Shown here one piece after another: positions 1-7,824 of a stretch of DNA of 24,929 bases. This DNA is from a virus, in the IMG/VR virus record IMGVR_UViG_3300042475_005188, positions 1-24,929 of that record; one strand, 5' to 3'. A program made the position numbers and the translations under genes. Position 1 is the stretch's first letter, and each line of letters opens with the position of its first letter. The notes beneath the pieces are model-generated. The model was not told the origin of the DNA. It searched no databases and saw only the letters and a list, made by a program, of their open reading frames with translations.

Positions 1-120
1 TTACCCTCGTCTTTACGTTAGGGCTTCCCTGAATTCATCCGGTTTGCACCCATCGATTGCTCGGTGGGGTGACAACGTTGAGCGTTCAGTTGAGGCATGC
101 TATGCTTTGGAAAGCTGTTT

Positions 121-675
121 ATGAACAACATGGATCCAAAACTTGTTCCTGGATTTGGTAACCTTTACTTAACGGAAGAGGGAAAAGCTTTTGAAAAACA
201 ACTTGATCCCGATAATCAAGAATATTTTCAAGAGATCCCCATTCGTTCAACCAGTGTTTACGACCGTATTTCAGTTCTTGTAGATGGGAAGAGAAAACGT
301 TTTCATCTTCATGTCTTGATGGCGGTTGCTTTCTTAGGATTAGACCTGCGTTCACATGGAACCAGTAACTTTTCCTTACAAGTTGATCACAAAGATAACG
401 ACAAGAGGAATAATCGACTTGACAATCTAGAGATCGTTACCAAACAAGAGAACTTAACAAGAGCCTGGAAGAGCGGTTGTTATAAAAACAATGGCTTTGC
501 CAGTAAAGGAGCACCGAAGAAATCTTTGAGAAAATTTTCTTCGGAGGATGTGGCTCAGATTAAAGCTTTAAAAGAAGCGGGACTTTCTTATCGAAAGATT
601 GCTGAAAAGTTTAACTGTAACCACGGAGCTATTTACCAAATCTTGAAGGGCTATACCTACCAGGATCTGAACTAG
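121..675 (+). CDS. HNH endonuclease with C-terminal helix-turn-helix, probable homing endonuclease
   Basis: 184 residues from ATG 121. The middle carries an HNH core: H62/H64, VDH ending at H90, then NN at 97-98, NLE at 102-104 and N111, the pattern of HNH_3/NUMOD-associated phage endonucleases. Residues 139-177 look like a helix-turn-helix (SEDVAQIKALKEAGLSYRKI, then AIYQILKG), likely the DNA-recognition part. ATG 121 is preferred over ATG 97 because GGAAAG lies about 7 nt upstream; ATG 97 has GAGG almost touching it. The gene faces the virion operon, as free-standing homing endonucleases often do. Nicking or cutting activity is inferred from family knowledge; the target site is not visible. 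The HTH resembles the one in the 124-residue protein at 21411. Confidence 0.85.
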   Translation: MNNMDPKLVPGFGNLYLTEEGKAFEKQLDPDNQEYFQEIPIRSTSVYDRISVLVDGKRKRFHLHVLMAVAFLGLDLRSHGTSNFSLQVDHKDNDKRNNRLDNLEIVTKQENLTRAWKSGCYKNNGFASKGAPKKSLRKFSSEDVAQIKALKEAGLSYRKIAEKFNCNHGAIYQILKGYTYQDLN

Positions 676-681
676 CTATCA

Positions 682-753
682 ATAAACACCTTGGTTTATC
701 CTCCAGTGTCGATGTTTTTATCGGGTGAAAGATAAAGACATTTACGTCTTATC
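682..753. terminator. Convergent intergenic region with small hairpins, possible bidirectional terminator
   Basis: Between the end of the HNH gene (675) and the end of the opposing operon (788) lie three short inverted repeats: ATAAAC/GTTTAT (682-699), CGAT/ATCG (710-723) and GATAAAGAC/GTCTTATC with one bulge (731-753). None has a long T-run, so termination is a guess based on position between convergent genes. Confidence 0.35.
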
Positions 754-787
754 TAACACAAATTTTAGCAGGTAGTGAACTTAGATG

Positions 788-1339
788 TCACATGTACTGC
801 GTACTAGCGTAAGGTGTTACGCCATATTTGGCACTTGCAGTGTTGCTAGAACCAGGGGATTCTGGATCAATTGCACCGCCTTGACCAAAACCTGGAACAC
901 CCATAGCACCAGGAATAGCGCCAAGTGCCACACCGCCGAGACCAGCGGTAAGTGCAGCGGCTGGAACAAGACCAGCAGCAGCAACTTTTCCGTATGAACG
1001 TGTGGAAGGACCTAAGCCCTTTTCTGGTGGTGCATTAAGAGAAGGGTTGACGGGACCTTGTGCAACTTTGCCTTTTCCGATTGTTCCAGGGGCAATTGGG
1101 GCGGCAAGAATTTGTTCCTTAGTCAAGCCGCTTGCTTTTTCACCTTTGAGTAAAGCACCTGCACGAGCAGCAAGCTCTGGCGCGTAACGTCCCGCCAGCC
1201 TTAAGCCACCATAAGCACCAAGTCCACCGGCAGCCGCAGCAAGAGCAGCAGAGCCTGGATCTTCACCTTGAGAAAGGGCGTACCCACCCGTGGCTAAGCC
1301 AGCGGCAATAGGTACGCCATAAGCTAAGCGATTACGCAT
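788..1339 (-). CDS. Ala/Gly-rich hydrophobic virion-type protein, unknown function
   Basis: 183 residues, the last gene of the minus-strand operon in this window. The protein is dominated by Ala, Gly and Pro, with hydrophobic stretches near residues 5-24, 31-50 and 120-150, separated by a more polar middle (LTKEQILAAPIAPGTIGKGK). Such glycine-zipper-like segments are common in phage internal or ejection proteins that contact membrane, but no family is recognised. ATG 1339 is preceded by GGAGTGAGGCG, an SD at suitable spacing, and begins 4 nt past the previous stop (1344), so it is probably translationally coupled. An internal virion or membrane-active role is inference from composition and context. 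Confidence 0.7.
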   Translation of the reverse strand: MRNRLAYGVPIAAGLATGGYALSQGEDPGSAALAAAAGGLGAYGGLRLAGRYAPELAARAGALLKGEKASGLTKEQILAAPIAPGTIGKGKVAQGPVNPSLNAPPEKGLGPSTRSYGKVAAAGLVPAAALTAGLGGVALGAIPGAMGVPGFGQGGAIDPESPGSSNTASAKYGVTPYASTQYM

Positions 1340-1343
1340 CGCC

Positions 1344-2345
1344 TCACTCCATTACAAACAGTTTGTTGGCAACAACTTGAGGCTGAGCTTGGTTCAGAAG
1401 GCGCCAGGCTTGTGCGGGATCTACATCCATTTGCTGCTTAAAGGAACCCCAGAAGTTTTCAGGCTGTTGGGGAGCGGAGGCTGCAGGAGGTGCAGGGAAT
1501 TGACCCAGGGCTTGGTAAGCAGATGTGGTGGGATAACCACGGGTCTCCAGTTGGGACTCATCCTCATACACAGGGTACGGACCTTCAGGACCAAAGAACT
1601 TCAGCGTGTAATCGCTGAGTACATCAGGATTGGTCAAGATTTCGTTGTAAGCCAGATTCTCTTGGTGCTCAGCGACAGAGAAGTTGGCGTAACGCTGCAG
1701 GACATTTTGGGCCTCGGTTCCCCAGGCAACAGCACTATCCAGCATCCCTTCCAGTTGAAGGGCGTAGTTGTTAAGAACGGCAGGTGCGTTCCAGCCGTAT
1801 GCCTCAACGACGTGACGACTTTCGTTGTTTAGTTGCAGGTAATCCGCGATCGCGGTCTGCACCTCGGACGTTGGGTTCAGCCCGTCCAGGGTTGAGTAAA
1901 CTGCCGAGGAGATTTGGGAAGAGCTGGGCAAGTAAGCCTGGTTGGGTGACCAGGTCTGCTGACCCAATTGTTGCGTAGCTGGGTTGCTGTACTGCTGGCC
2001 GTAATTGGCTGGAGCGTATTGAGTCGTCTGAGACGGTTGACCCTGGAACGGGGATTGAACTGGTGCGCTCAGCAGATTCACCACCTTGTTGAACGCCGAC
2101 TCCCAGGGGTTGCTGTTCGGTGCTTCCGACTGGTATTGGGGGGCGTACTGCGTAGGGGCTGATTGGTAATTGGGGGCCGCCTGAGGCACCGCTTGGGGGT
2201 AACTGGTACCCACTTGATACGCCACTGGAGCCGGGCTCTGTGCCACCTGGTAATTGACCGGGGCTGGAGCCACGTAGCTGCTTGGAGCCACCGCTGCCGG
2301 GACTTGGCTCGTCTGTGGGATCGATTGGACGGTAGCGTCCTGCAT
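1344..2345 (-). CDS. Pro/Gln-rich protein starting inside the portal frame, possible scaffold or virion protein
   Basis: 333 residues. Residues 1-170 are low-complexity (Pro, Gln, Ala, Tyr, Ser; repeated YQV, APQ and NYQ blocks). The second half looks folded, with helical segments (EVQTAIADYLQLNNESRHVV, LQLEGMLDSAVAWGTEAQNV) and a conserved-looking end (DPAQAWRLLNQAQPQVVANK). The first 542 nt overlap the 3' end of the portal gene in another frame. ATG 2345 has a strong SD (AAAAGGAG, 7 nt upstream), which supports independent initiation inside the portal coding sequence. Its place just after the portal would suit a scaffold in a T7-like order, but there is no sequence signature for that. The alternative is a portal fusion made by frameshifting. 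Confidence 0.75.
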   Translation of the reverse strand: MQDATVQSIPQTSQVPAAVAPSSYVAPAPVNYQVAQSPAPVAYQVGTSYPQAVPQAAPNYQSAPTQYAPQYQSEAPNSNPWESAFNKVVNLLSAPVQSPFQGQPSQTTQYAPANYGQQYSNPATQQLGQQTWSPNQAYLPSSSQISSAVYSTLDGLNPTSEVQTAIADYLQLNNESRHVVEAYGWNAPAVLNNYALQLEGMLDSAVAWGTEAQNVLQRYANFSVAEHQENLAYNEILTNPDVLSDYTLKFFGPEGPYPVYEDESQLETRGYPTTSAYQALGQFPAPPAASAPQQPENFWGSFKQQMDVDPAQAWRLLNQAQPQVVANKLFVME

Positions 2346-4092
2346 AACTCATCTCCTTTTGTAGAGCTTCTAAGGTTCGATACAGATATGGAGTTAAATC
2401 CAATCTTGGATCCGCAGCCATCGGAAGATCCGGTGCTTGCGGGTGAGGAGTCTGCATCATGCCCCCCACCAAGCGAGCGAATTGAGAGTATGCACCCTGT
2501 AATTCGTTCACCATCCTGAATGGGAACCCAGATAACATCTCGGCCCTTTCCTCATCCGTCTTAGACGGGAAGAGGTATTTCAGTGCTTCAATGCTATCAA
2601 CACCTAACTCCTGAAGGTTGCGAACCACGATGGAGTTGTTAAGGATGTCCTGTGTGGAATCCTCATATACAGGTCCCAGCCAACGCCATAAGATAGTGAC
2701 GTCACCATCTGGAATTAAGCCAATAACACTAGGTGGGATCTGTTGTGCTTCCACGCAAGCCATCATAAGGCTCTTGAGTTGTTCGTTGTATTGCTTTTCT
2801 GCTGCTTCATAACCAGCTTCATCTTCCGGTGAAGCATCTGGAGCTAGATCTACGGGCTTCTCGAGCCCTGCCGCTGATGCAAGTGTCGCCTTGAATAATT
2901 GTTCCTCTTGGTAGATAATCAATTCAAAACAACGACATAAGCCATGTGTATAAATGGCATTTGCTTTTTTCTTGGATGTTGCAGCAACACGTCCAAACAA
3001 TGATTTGTACTCAGTTGCTGTCACGCCAGCAGAAATTGATAGTTCGTCTACGCCACCAAGGGCAGTACGAATCTCTTCTCGATACTGACGAGCAAATGCG
3101 TTTTGATCTCCAGTGATTGCATCTGGAACGATATAACCAACACGGTCGTTTGGTTCCAGGTTTGCAATGACGCGTGGAACACGGATCTGACCATCAACAC
3201 CACGGCTGACGGGATCAGCTTTAAACATCGACCGACTCATCGGTGATGGACTCGTAAAGCCAGAGTTTGCAGCAATAGAAGGACGCTGGACAATAGCGTC
3301 TCCCCCTGCCTCCATAAGGTCAGTCTTGGGGCGAGACGACAGAAGCGTTGGGTTACCAAAGAAGGTAATATTTTTACGCATCGTACGCATCATTTCGTCA
3401 TGCGTACAAATGTGATTGGCTAGTGCGTCAAATTCACCAGTGCCCTCCGAAGAAAAACCTTGGGGATTATTGATAATTTCAACGCATGGAATAAAGCCAA
3501 GACTATTCTTGAACGTCTTGGTATGACCGGTTAATGCGTAGGTCGGCATCTCAAACGACATCTCGGAATCCGAGTGCGTCTCTTCAATCTCTCTAGGTTT
3601 GATCGAAAGCCTGATATAACGCTTTGCACCAGGACTACCAGTGCTTAGACCACCTGTTAGCGATGTAGTTGCAAGCTGATCACCGAAGCCATTGGCCTTA
3701 CGGACCTTATAGCTATAGATGATTACAACTTCGTCAAGTTCACCGTCAACGTTGTAGTACGCACGGTACTCATGCTCGCGGAAATAATAGAGGCGATAAT
3801 TTTGTTTTGTAGGGCGAATGTAGAAAAGGCCTTTGCCATCACACAGGAAGTACTCCCAGATTGAATCCAGGCGTGTATCAAGTTTGTTGTACTTGGCTAC
3901 ACGATCGATAAAGTCTTTGCGTTGGTTGCCAAAGTTATCTTGTGATGGAAAAAATTCAACTCCCTGGCGGATACCAAAGAGTTTCATCTGTGCAATGTGA
4001 GACGCGACAACACCAGTGTCTACAACAATGTCACTATCTTTATCAAGATAAGCATTGATGATTTCCTGGAGCCTGGCTTTAGCGTCTGCCAT
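1804..4092 (-). CDS. Portal protein with long Pro/Gly/Ser-rich C-terminal tail
   Basis: 762 residues. Residues 1-580 look like a globular phage portal: a helical start, an early aromatic/basic region (WEYFLCDGKGLFYIRP near residue 80), a central acidic part (about 440-470) and a helical region (EDSTQDILNNSIVVRNLQEL). Portals form the dodecameric ring at the capsid vertex through which the terminase pumps DNA. Identification rests on size, sequence character and position three genes downstream of the large terminase. After about residue 582 the frame stays open for another 180 codons of Pro/Gly/Ser-rich, unstructured-looking sequence ending KQRKSSRR. That part overlaps the next gene. ATG 4092 has only a weak AAGAG-type SD. 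Confidence 0.75.
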   Translation of the reverse strand: MADAKARLQEIINAYLDKDSDIVVDTGVVASHIAQMKLFGIRQGVEFFPSQDNFGNQRKDFIDRVAKYNKLDTRLDSIWEYFLCDGKGLFYIRPTKQNYRLYYFREHEYRAYYNVDGELDEVVIIYSYKVRKANGFGDQLATTSLTGGLSTGSPGAKRYIRLSIKPREIEETHSDSEMSFEMPTYALTGHTKTFKNSLGFIPCVEIINNPQGFSSEGTGEFDALANHICTHDEMMRTMRKNITFFGNPTLLSSRPKTDLMEAGGDAIVQRPSIAANSGFTSPSPMSRSMFKADPVSRGVDGQIRVPRVIANLEPNDRVGYIVPDAITGDQNAFARQYREEIRTALGGVDELSISAGVTATEYKSLFGRVAATSKKKANAIYTHGLCRCFELIIYQEEQLFKATLASAAGLEKPVDLAPDASPEDEAGYEAAEKQYNEQLKSLMMACVEAQQIPPSVIGLIPDGDVTILWRWLGPVYEDSTQDILNNSIVVRNLQELGVDSIEALKYLFPSKTDEERAEMLSGFPFRMVNELQGAYSQFARLVGGMMQTPHPQAPDLPMAADPRLDLTPYLYRTLEALQKEMSYAGRYRPIDPTDEPSPGSGGSKQLRGSSPGQLPGGTEPGSSGVSSGYQLPPSGASGGPQLPISPYAVRPPIPVGSTEQQPLGVGVQQGGESAERTSSIPVPGSTVSDDSIRSSQLRPAVQQPSYATIGSADLVTQPGLLAQLFPNLLGSLLNPGRAEPNVRGADRDRGLPATKQRKSSRR
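2353..2360 (-). promoter_or_regulatory. Strong Shine-Dalgarno inside the portal gene
   Basis: On the minus strand AAAAGGAG ends 7 nt before ATG 2345. It is one of the best ribosome sites of the operon and lies inside the portal frame, which decides the start of the overlapping 333-residue protein. Confidence 0.75.
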
Positions 4093-4126
4093 TATCTATC
4101 TCTTGTGTTAGTTAAAGCTTAGCAGT

Positions 4127-4579
4127 TCAAGAAACAGTTTTGCCACCAATACCTATCAATGGTGTGCTTTGCGCAAAATATTGTCCAGGGTTTGCATACT
4201 CTTGCTGTGGACGAGGGAATGCCCTGTTACGAAACTCATCCATCATCATTTCTCGTTGATACTGCTCTTCTTGTGCGTCAGGAATTACAGGCATATTCGA
4301 ATAATCATATTCTCCTGGACCCATGTTAATTGTGTCACCAACCATTGGATAAGCCTGGGACACTAGGCCACCAACATTTCCAATCCCATCCACGCCTGCT
4401 GACATTTTGTAGCGTTGCTTAGGAGCAGGTCCCAGGAAACTTTCACGCCCAGGGACATCACCTGGCACAAGCGGACCTCCACCCCACACAGGGTAAAGAG
4501 GTGTTGTGTACAAGGGTGACTGCGCTTGAAGTGCGCCAGCATTGCCCATGTCAACTGGTTGACCACCGTAAAAACGCAT
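4127..4579 (-). CDS. Unknown Gly/Pro/Tyr-rich protein of the packaging operon
   Basis: 150 residues, not recognised. The N-terminal half is rich in Gly, Pro and Tyr (LYTTPLYPVWGGGPLVPGDV). A charged helical stretch follows near residues 103-120 (QEEQYQREMMMDEFRNR), and the end is again Gly-rich. There is no transmembrane segment or catalytic motif. It lies between the AbrB-like gene and the portal gene, so it is probably made with them and may be a virion or assembly protein. ATG 4579 has a weak SD (GGCGAG). The mixed Gly/Pro and charged composition resembles neighbouring virion-type proteins, which is the only functional hint. Confidence 0.7.
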   Translation of the reverse strand: MRFYGGQPVDMGNAGALQAQSPLYTTPLYPVWGGGPLVPGDVPGRESFLGPAPKQRYKMSAGVDGIGNVGGLVSQAYPMVGDTINMGPGEYDYSNMPVIPDAQEEQYQREMMMDEFRNRAFPRPQQEYANPGQYFAQSTPLIGIGGKTVS

Positions 4580-4604
4580 CTAACTGCTCGCCAATCTTTT
4601 TATT

Positions 4605-4787
4605 TTACTCTTCTATAACCTCGTAGCCAGCAGCGTCATTTACTTTGCTAAGCACAATGCCATTACTGCGTACGTCCCAGTTGAGAATATCGCCTTCTTG
4701 CCAGCCCAAATCTTCAATTACCTCATCAGGCAAGGTGATGTACTGATCACCGTTTTCGTCCTCCTGGATCTCGAGGATGTAGCTCAT
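4605..4787 (-). CDS. AbrB/MazE-fold swapped-hairpin protein
   Basis: 60 residues with the typical AbrB/SpoVT/MazE layout: a first strand, then ITLPDEVIEDLGWQEGD (basic/acidic turn, helix, LGW.EGD), then a second strand NGIVLSKV. This fold dimerises and usually binds DNA, as a transition-state regulator or an antitoxin. No partner toxin is adjacent, which argues against a complete toxin-antitoxin pair here. Its ATG overlaps the stop of the upstream membrane protein by 4 nt (ATGA), so translation is coupled. Related small proteins occur in cyanophages, from general knowledge. Its presence inside the packaging operon suggests a late-expressed regulator, but that is inference. The acidic end (YEVIEE) is unusual for a DNA binder. 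Confidence 0.75.
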   Translation of the reverse strand: MSYILEIQEDENGDQYITLPDEVIEDLGWQEGDILNWDVRSNGIVLSKVNDAAGYEVIEE

Positions 4788-5089
4788 TTAGCGGAAAGCA
4801 TCGTCTCGATTAGTTTATCAAGCTTATTATTAATTTCGCGAAAGTTGTCGCGCATGTCTTGGATTTCTCTTAAAAAATCAACCTTTAGTACATATTCCAA
4901 TGGCAAGCGTTTCAGATCTTCTTCCAAAACATCAATCCTTCGCTTTTGTGATCCTATGTAACTATAGGCTTGCTGGACCTGATCGTTATAACGACTCAAG
5001 ATTTTAGATGCGGCCCAGCCGCCGCCTGTGATAGCCGATATGACGGCTGTCAAGCCGATGGCTAAGTATTCAGGTCCCACCGCACACAA
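4784..5089 (-). CDS. Membrane-anchored coiled-coil protein, possible holin- or spanin-like
   Basis: About 101 residues. A hydrophobic segment at roughly residues 7-30 (EYLAIGLTAVISAITGGGWA) is followed by a long heptad-like charged helix to the C-terminus (RIDVLEEDLKRLPLEYVLKV and onwards). One N-terminal membrane helix plus a cytoplasmic or periplasmic coiled coil is seen in several phage lysis or membrane accessory proteins, often next to terminase genes, but no specific family is certain. The start is ambiguous: TTG 5089 or GTG 5080, neither with a good SD. Its stop overlaps the AbrB-like ATG. If it is a holin it would act at the inner membrane at the end of infection; this is speculative. 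Confidence 0.65.
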   Translation of the reverse strand: MCAVGPEYLAIGLTAVISAITGGGWAASKILSRYNDQVQQAYSYIGSQKRRIDVLEEDLKRLPLEYVLKVDFLREIQDMRDNFREINNKLDKLIETMLSAK

Positions 5090-5111
5090 TGCTTTTTTCT
5101 AATTCTAGAGT

Positions 5112-6638
5112 TTAGTAATCAAGTTGAAGTTGCCCCTTGCGCATCAATCCGGTCAATAGATAAACCAATGCATCAACGCAGTCATCATGACTACTGACAC
5201 CAAAGTTAGTCAATTCTTCAAACATAACTGTGAAGTTGCGGAAACGATTAAAGATAATCTTGCGATCTTCAAACATGCCCATGCAACCACGGAAACGAGC
5301 TAATTTATCGGCGCGGAATCCTTTGACAGCATGCCAATTCAGGTTATATAGGCTCTCGTTCGTAAGGCATACACGTTTGAAGTCGGCCTCCAGGGATGCC
5401 TGGTACGCAACCGCCTCACTCCAGATATCACACGTGGAGTAGGTCGGGAAGTAATGACCGCCTTCATCCTTGCCAAGGATCGACCAATCGTTGAGCAACT
5501 CCTTAAGGGCATCCAGTTTTTCCAGGTTGCCCATGACGCGTAGACGTCTGTAATCAATGATGTGGATCTGGTCGCCAATGCGACCGCCAAGAACCATAAC
5601 AGTGTAATCATTTTTTTCTTTTGTCCCAACCGACAAGTCAACTCCAATACCAAGAGAATCAAACTCCGTTGCAATTTCCGCCTTGACAATCAGCTCTGGC
5701 GCCAACGACAATTCGTTTTGCCTGATGACTTGATTCATGTACTGGAACGAGAAAGCAATTGGTGCCTGTCGTTTCTTTTCCTTTAGGTAATCTAAAGACC
5801 ACATCGATGGCCAATACGACATCTCGTCCCCAGTTTTGGGATCGTTGAGGATGGCGGATAGAACAATCTGCAGCCAATTATTCTGCGGGTTGAAAGTTGT
5901 GGCATGAATGTCATCGTGTCTAAAGCGCGTACCAAGGCAGATTGCCCGACCGCCTTCAAACATGGTGGGTGCAATCACAGCATTCCAGTTGTCCTGCATC
6001 TGTTTCCTGATGTCAGGGTTGGAGATGTCCGCAGCAGATTTGATGGCGTCATCAATGATGACCAGATGTGAACGCTTGGAGGTCACCGAACCCTTAAGGC
6101 CTGCAGCGCAGAGTGTAAATTGTTCCTCACCAGTGGTATCTATGCCTGCAAACTTGTGGTCAATGGACCAGTACTCATTACTGGTAACGTTCTTTAAAAG
6201 GCGTACGGTCGGAAAGACTTCTTGGTACCGCTTGCTTTCAATGATGCGTTTAATGGTTGCCGACTTGGAACGTGCGATGTCAACCGTGTATGACAAGTAC
6301 AGGATCTGTAGCGGCAACTTGGCTGCTGTATGAACACCAATGGCCCAGGCGGTAAACAGGCCTAAAACTGTTGATTTGGCAGAACCCCGTGGTGCCAAGA
6401 GATCAACGTTCGGTCCAGCAATTTTACGTAAACAGCTACTGTCTTCGTTGGTAACAAAGTGACGATGCCATTCTTTGTGGTGTTCAGCCGGAGGTTTATC
6501 TGCTACGTATTCACAGAAAAAGCCAAAATCTTCGCGTGCCCGTTCCAGGGATTCAAGATTTCGTGGAATTCGGATTTGTTGCCTGCGAGCAGCCGCTTGT
6601 GCGTTACGACGGTATGCAAGATGTTGGTAAGCAGGCAC
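5112..6638 (-). CDS. terL: Terminase large subunit
   Basis: 508 residues, normal length for TerL. The ATPase domain shows Walker A PRGSAKST (83-90), Walker B HLVIIDDAI (191-199) and the coupling motif LGTRFRHDD (235-243). The nuclease domain has the first catalytic Asp in IGVDLS (331-336) and the late acidic cluster HDDCVDAL (484-491), as in RNase H-like terminases. It packages phage DNA into the prohead through the portal, using ATP, and cuts the concatemer. The likely start is GTG 6638, with no clear SD. It lies between small unknown genes and the membrane coiled-coil gene. All key motifs are intact. Confidence 0.97.
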   Translation of the reverse strand: MPAYQHLAYRRNAQAAARRQQIRIPRNLESLERAREDFGFFCEYVADKPPAEHHKEWHRHFVTNEDSSCLRKIAGPNVDLLAPRGSAKSTVLGLFTAWAIGVHTAAKLPLQILYLSYTVDIARSKSATIKRIIESKRYQEVFPTVRLLKNVTSNEYWSIDHKFAGIDTTGEEQFTLCAAGLKGSVTSKRSHLVIIDDAIKSAADISNPDIRKQMQDNWNAVIAPTMFEGGRAICLGTRFRHDDIHATTFNPQNNWLQIVLSAILNDPKTGDEMSYWPSMWSLDYLKEKKRQAPIAFSFQYMNQVIRQNELSLAPELIVKAEIATEFDSLGIGVDLSVGTKEKNDYTVMVLGGRIGDQIHIIDYRRLRVMGNLEKLDALKELLNDWSILGKDEGGHYFPTYSTCDIWSEAVAYQASLEADFKRVCLTNESLYNLNWHAVKGFRADKLARFRGCMGMFEDRKIIFNRFRNFTVMFEELTNFGVSSHDDCVDALVYLLTGLMRKGQLQLDY

Positions 6639-6673
6639 AATAAGTATCGTTCAGTGTATTACTGAATACTACC

Positions 6674-6838
6674 TTATTCTTCGTCCTTGTTGTTTTTCTT
6701 CTGTTCCTTGTATTTACGAGCCTTGTCCAGAGCTGCTTTCCTTTTCTCTTTATCGGACATTTCGCTGCCGTCCTCCCTCTTGGCCTCCTTCTTTTTGAAG
6801 AGCTCCAGGAGTTCTGGCGGCATCTTGTTCTTGCTCAT
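6674..6838 (-). CDS. Small Lys/Glu-rich protein
   Basis: 54 residues from ATG 6838. The start MSKNKMPPELLELFKKKEAK is followed by an almost purely charged helix to the end (EKRKAALDKARKYKEQKKNN). A further in-frame TTG at 6865 exists but is less likely. Very basic helical miniproteins beginning MPPELLEYFKKK-like are familiar in cyanophage packaging regions, from memory and not verified. Its first 89 nt overlap the end of the 89-residue gene in another frame. It sits just upstream of terL and may be a packaging or assembly helper; function unknown. Confidence 0.7.
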   Translation of the reverse strand: MSKNKMPPELLELFKKKEAKREDGSEMSDKEKRKAALDKARKYKEQKKNNKDEE

Positions 6839-7019
6839 CTTGTTTATTGGCTTGTAAAGCAGCAATGACTTTTTCGCCGTCAGCTACTTTATCAATAACA
6901 GGTGTGGGACGACGAAAACCAGTTACACGCTCACGATTCTTTTGAAGTTGACGTGCAACATCAAATAATCGTCCAGCGATGTTTTCCCCGTATTGCGGTT
7001 GTGAAACTGGTTGCTTCAT
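6750..7019 (-). CDS. Unknown small protein overlapping the following gene
   Basis: 89 residues, not recognised. The N-terminal 60 residues look like a real helical protein (NIAGRLFDVARQLQKNRERV, then TPVIDKVADGEKVIAALQAN). The last 30 residues are Gln/Gly/Arg-rich and coincide with the overlap with the next gene, so this tail may be little constrained. ATG 7019 is preceded by GAAGG, too close for an ideal SD. It lies 18 nt after the stop of the candidate small terminase gene and is probably co-transcribed with terL. It could be an accessory packaging factor; nothing in the sequence proves this. Confidence 0.6.
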   Translation of the reverse strand: MKQPVSQPQYGENIAGRLFDVARQLQKNRERVTGFRRPTPVIDKVADGEKVIAALQANKQDEQEQDAARTPGALQKEGGQEGGRQRNVR

Positions 7020-7037
7020 CCTTCAAGTTTACTTGGT

Positions 7038-7643
7038 CTACTCTTCAAGTTGCATATGAGCCCATACACTCATCGATGCTTCTTCCAGGGGGACTTCAAT
7101 CGGGTCGTCTTTGAAGATGGTGAGAAGTTCACGAATGGCACGATCGGCGCCAGCCATAAGCAAGCCCTTGCGATCCTTATTGGCCGTGCTCAGCTCAACT
7201 TGTGCGATAGTACCACGCAATTCTTTTTGCATACCAGCGATGCGTGCAACACCAGCGTCACGTTTAACAATTCCGTCATCAACGTCCGCACGAAGTTTAC
7301 GAATATCTTCCTGCATCTCTTCAATTTCATTCAAAAGAACCGCCCTGTGATCAGGCTTGGGATAGTTCTTTTGTACCCATAGATCACAACCTGCAATACT
7401 GCCTGTGTAACCAAGAAAACGTGCATAGAGATAGCACTCAATGACCGAATAGTTTTCAGAGCAAAAACCCGTGAACGCTTCTTCGGTTGGTGCATCAAGA
7501 TTATCGACCCATTGGCCGAAGATCTCAATATCGATATGCCCTTTGGGACTGATTATAGTCTCGTGCTTCGTCTTCCTGAGCGAAGCGCTGGGCTTGAGCT
7601 GCTGTCTCACGTTGTTCTTTACCAGAGGTTCCAATGGTTGCAC
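7038..7643 (-). CDS. Candidate terminase small subunit
   Basis: Up to 201 residues. An N-terminal HTH-like part (TEEAFTGFCSENYSVIECYL, then ARFLGYTGSIAGCDLWVQ) is followed by a long coiled coil (about 105-160, EIEEMQEDIRKLRADVDDGI) and a C-terminal region. This order (DNA-binding start, oligomerising helices, C-terminal tail) and the position upstream of terL fit a TerS, which recognises phage DNA and activates TerL. The assignment is by architecture and context only. The start is uncertain: GTG 7643 has a distant SD and would overlap the previous gene by 119 nt. No ATG lies before the conserved part, so a rare start or a frameshift from the previous gene is possible. Confidence 0.6.
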   Translation of the reverse strand: MQPLEPLVKNNVRQQLKPSASLRKTKHETIISPKGHIDIEIFGQWVDNLDAPTEEAFTGFCSENYSVIECYLYARFLGYTGSIAGCDLWVQKNYPKPDHRAVLLNEIEEMQEDIRKLRADVDDGIVKRDAGVARIAGMQKELRGTIAQVELSTANKDRKGLLMAGADRAIRELLTIFKDDPIEVPLEEASMSVWAHMQLEE

Positions 7644-7821
7644 GTTGCTGAGCGCCTTCTTCCTTCATCTTTGCCTTGGTAGAACCAACGGAAACATCTT
7701 GGAAGATCTTAACGGCAGATGCAGCTTTACGAGCTTTTTCCTCGTCAAATAGTAGATCGTACGGATCAAGATTTTCGGGTGTCTCCCAATCAGCAGAAGT
7801 GCCTGTATACGGGGATGCCAT
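7525..7821 (-). CDS. Unknown charged helical protein
   Basis: 98 residues, not recognised. The start (MASPYTGTSADWETPENLDP) is acidic and probably extended; residues 27-98 are a charged Ala/Gln/Glu-rich helix (EEKARKAASAVKIFQDVSVG and QRETAAQAQRFAQEDEARDY), likely coiled coil. ATG 7821 has a good SD (AGAGG, 8 nt upstream). Its last 119 nt overlap the candidate terS frame. Such helical proteins next to virion genes are often structural or chaperone-like, but there is no specific evidence. Confidence 0.7.
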   Translation of the reverse strand: MASPYTGTSADWETPENLDPYDLLFDEEKARKAASAVKIFQDVSVGSTKAKMKEEGAQQRATIGTSGKEQRETAAQAQRFAQEDEARDYNQSQRAYRY

Positions 7822-7824
7822 TTT

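Noticed and set aside
1-96. Possible end of another gene or RNA at the left edge
   Set aside because: The 96 nt show no convincing reading frame, terminator or RNA fold; a stop codon on the minus strand at the very edge cannot be interpreted without the neighbouring sequence.
4363-4566. 67-residue minus-strand frame inside the 150-residue gene
   Set aside because: Fully contained in the likelier gene, without its own ribosome site.
4605-5089. Toxin-antitoxin pair of the AbrB-like protein and the upstream membrane protein
   Set aside because: The neighbour is a one-helix coiled-coil protein without a known toxin fold and stands in a packaging operon; coupling alone does not make a toxin-antitoxin system.
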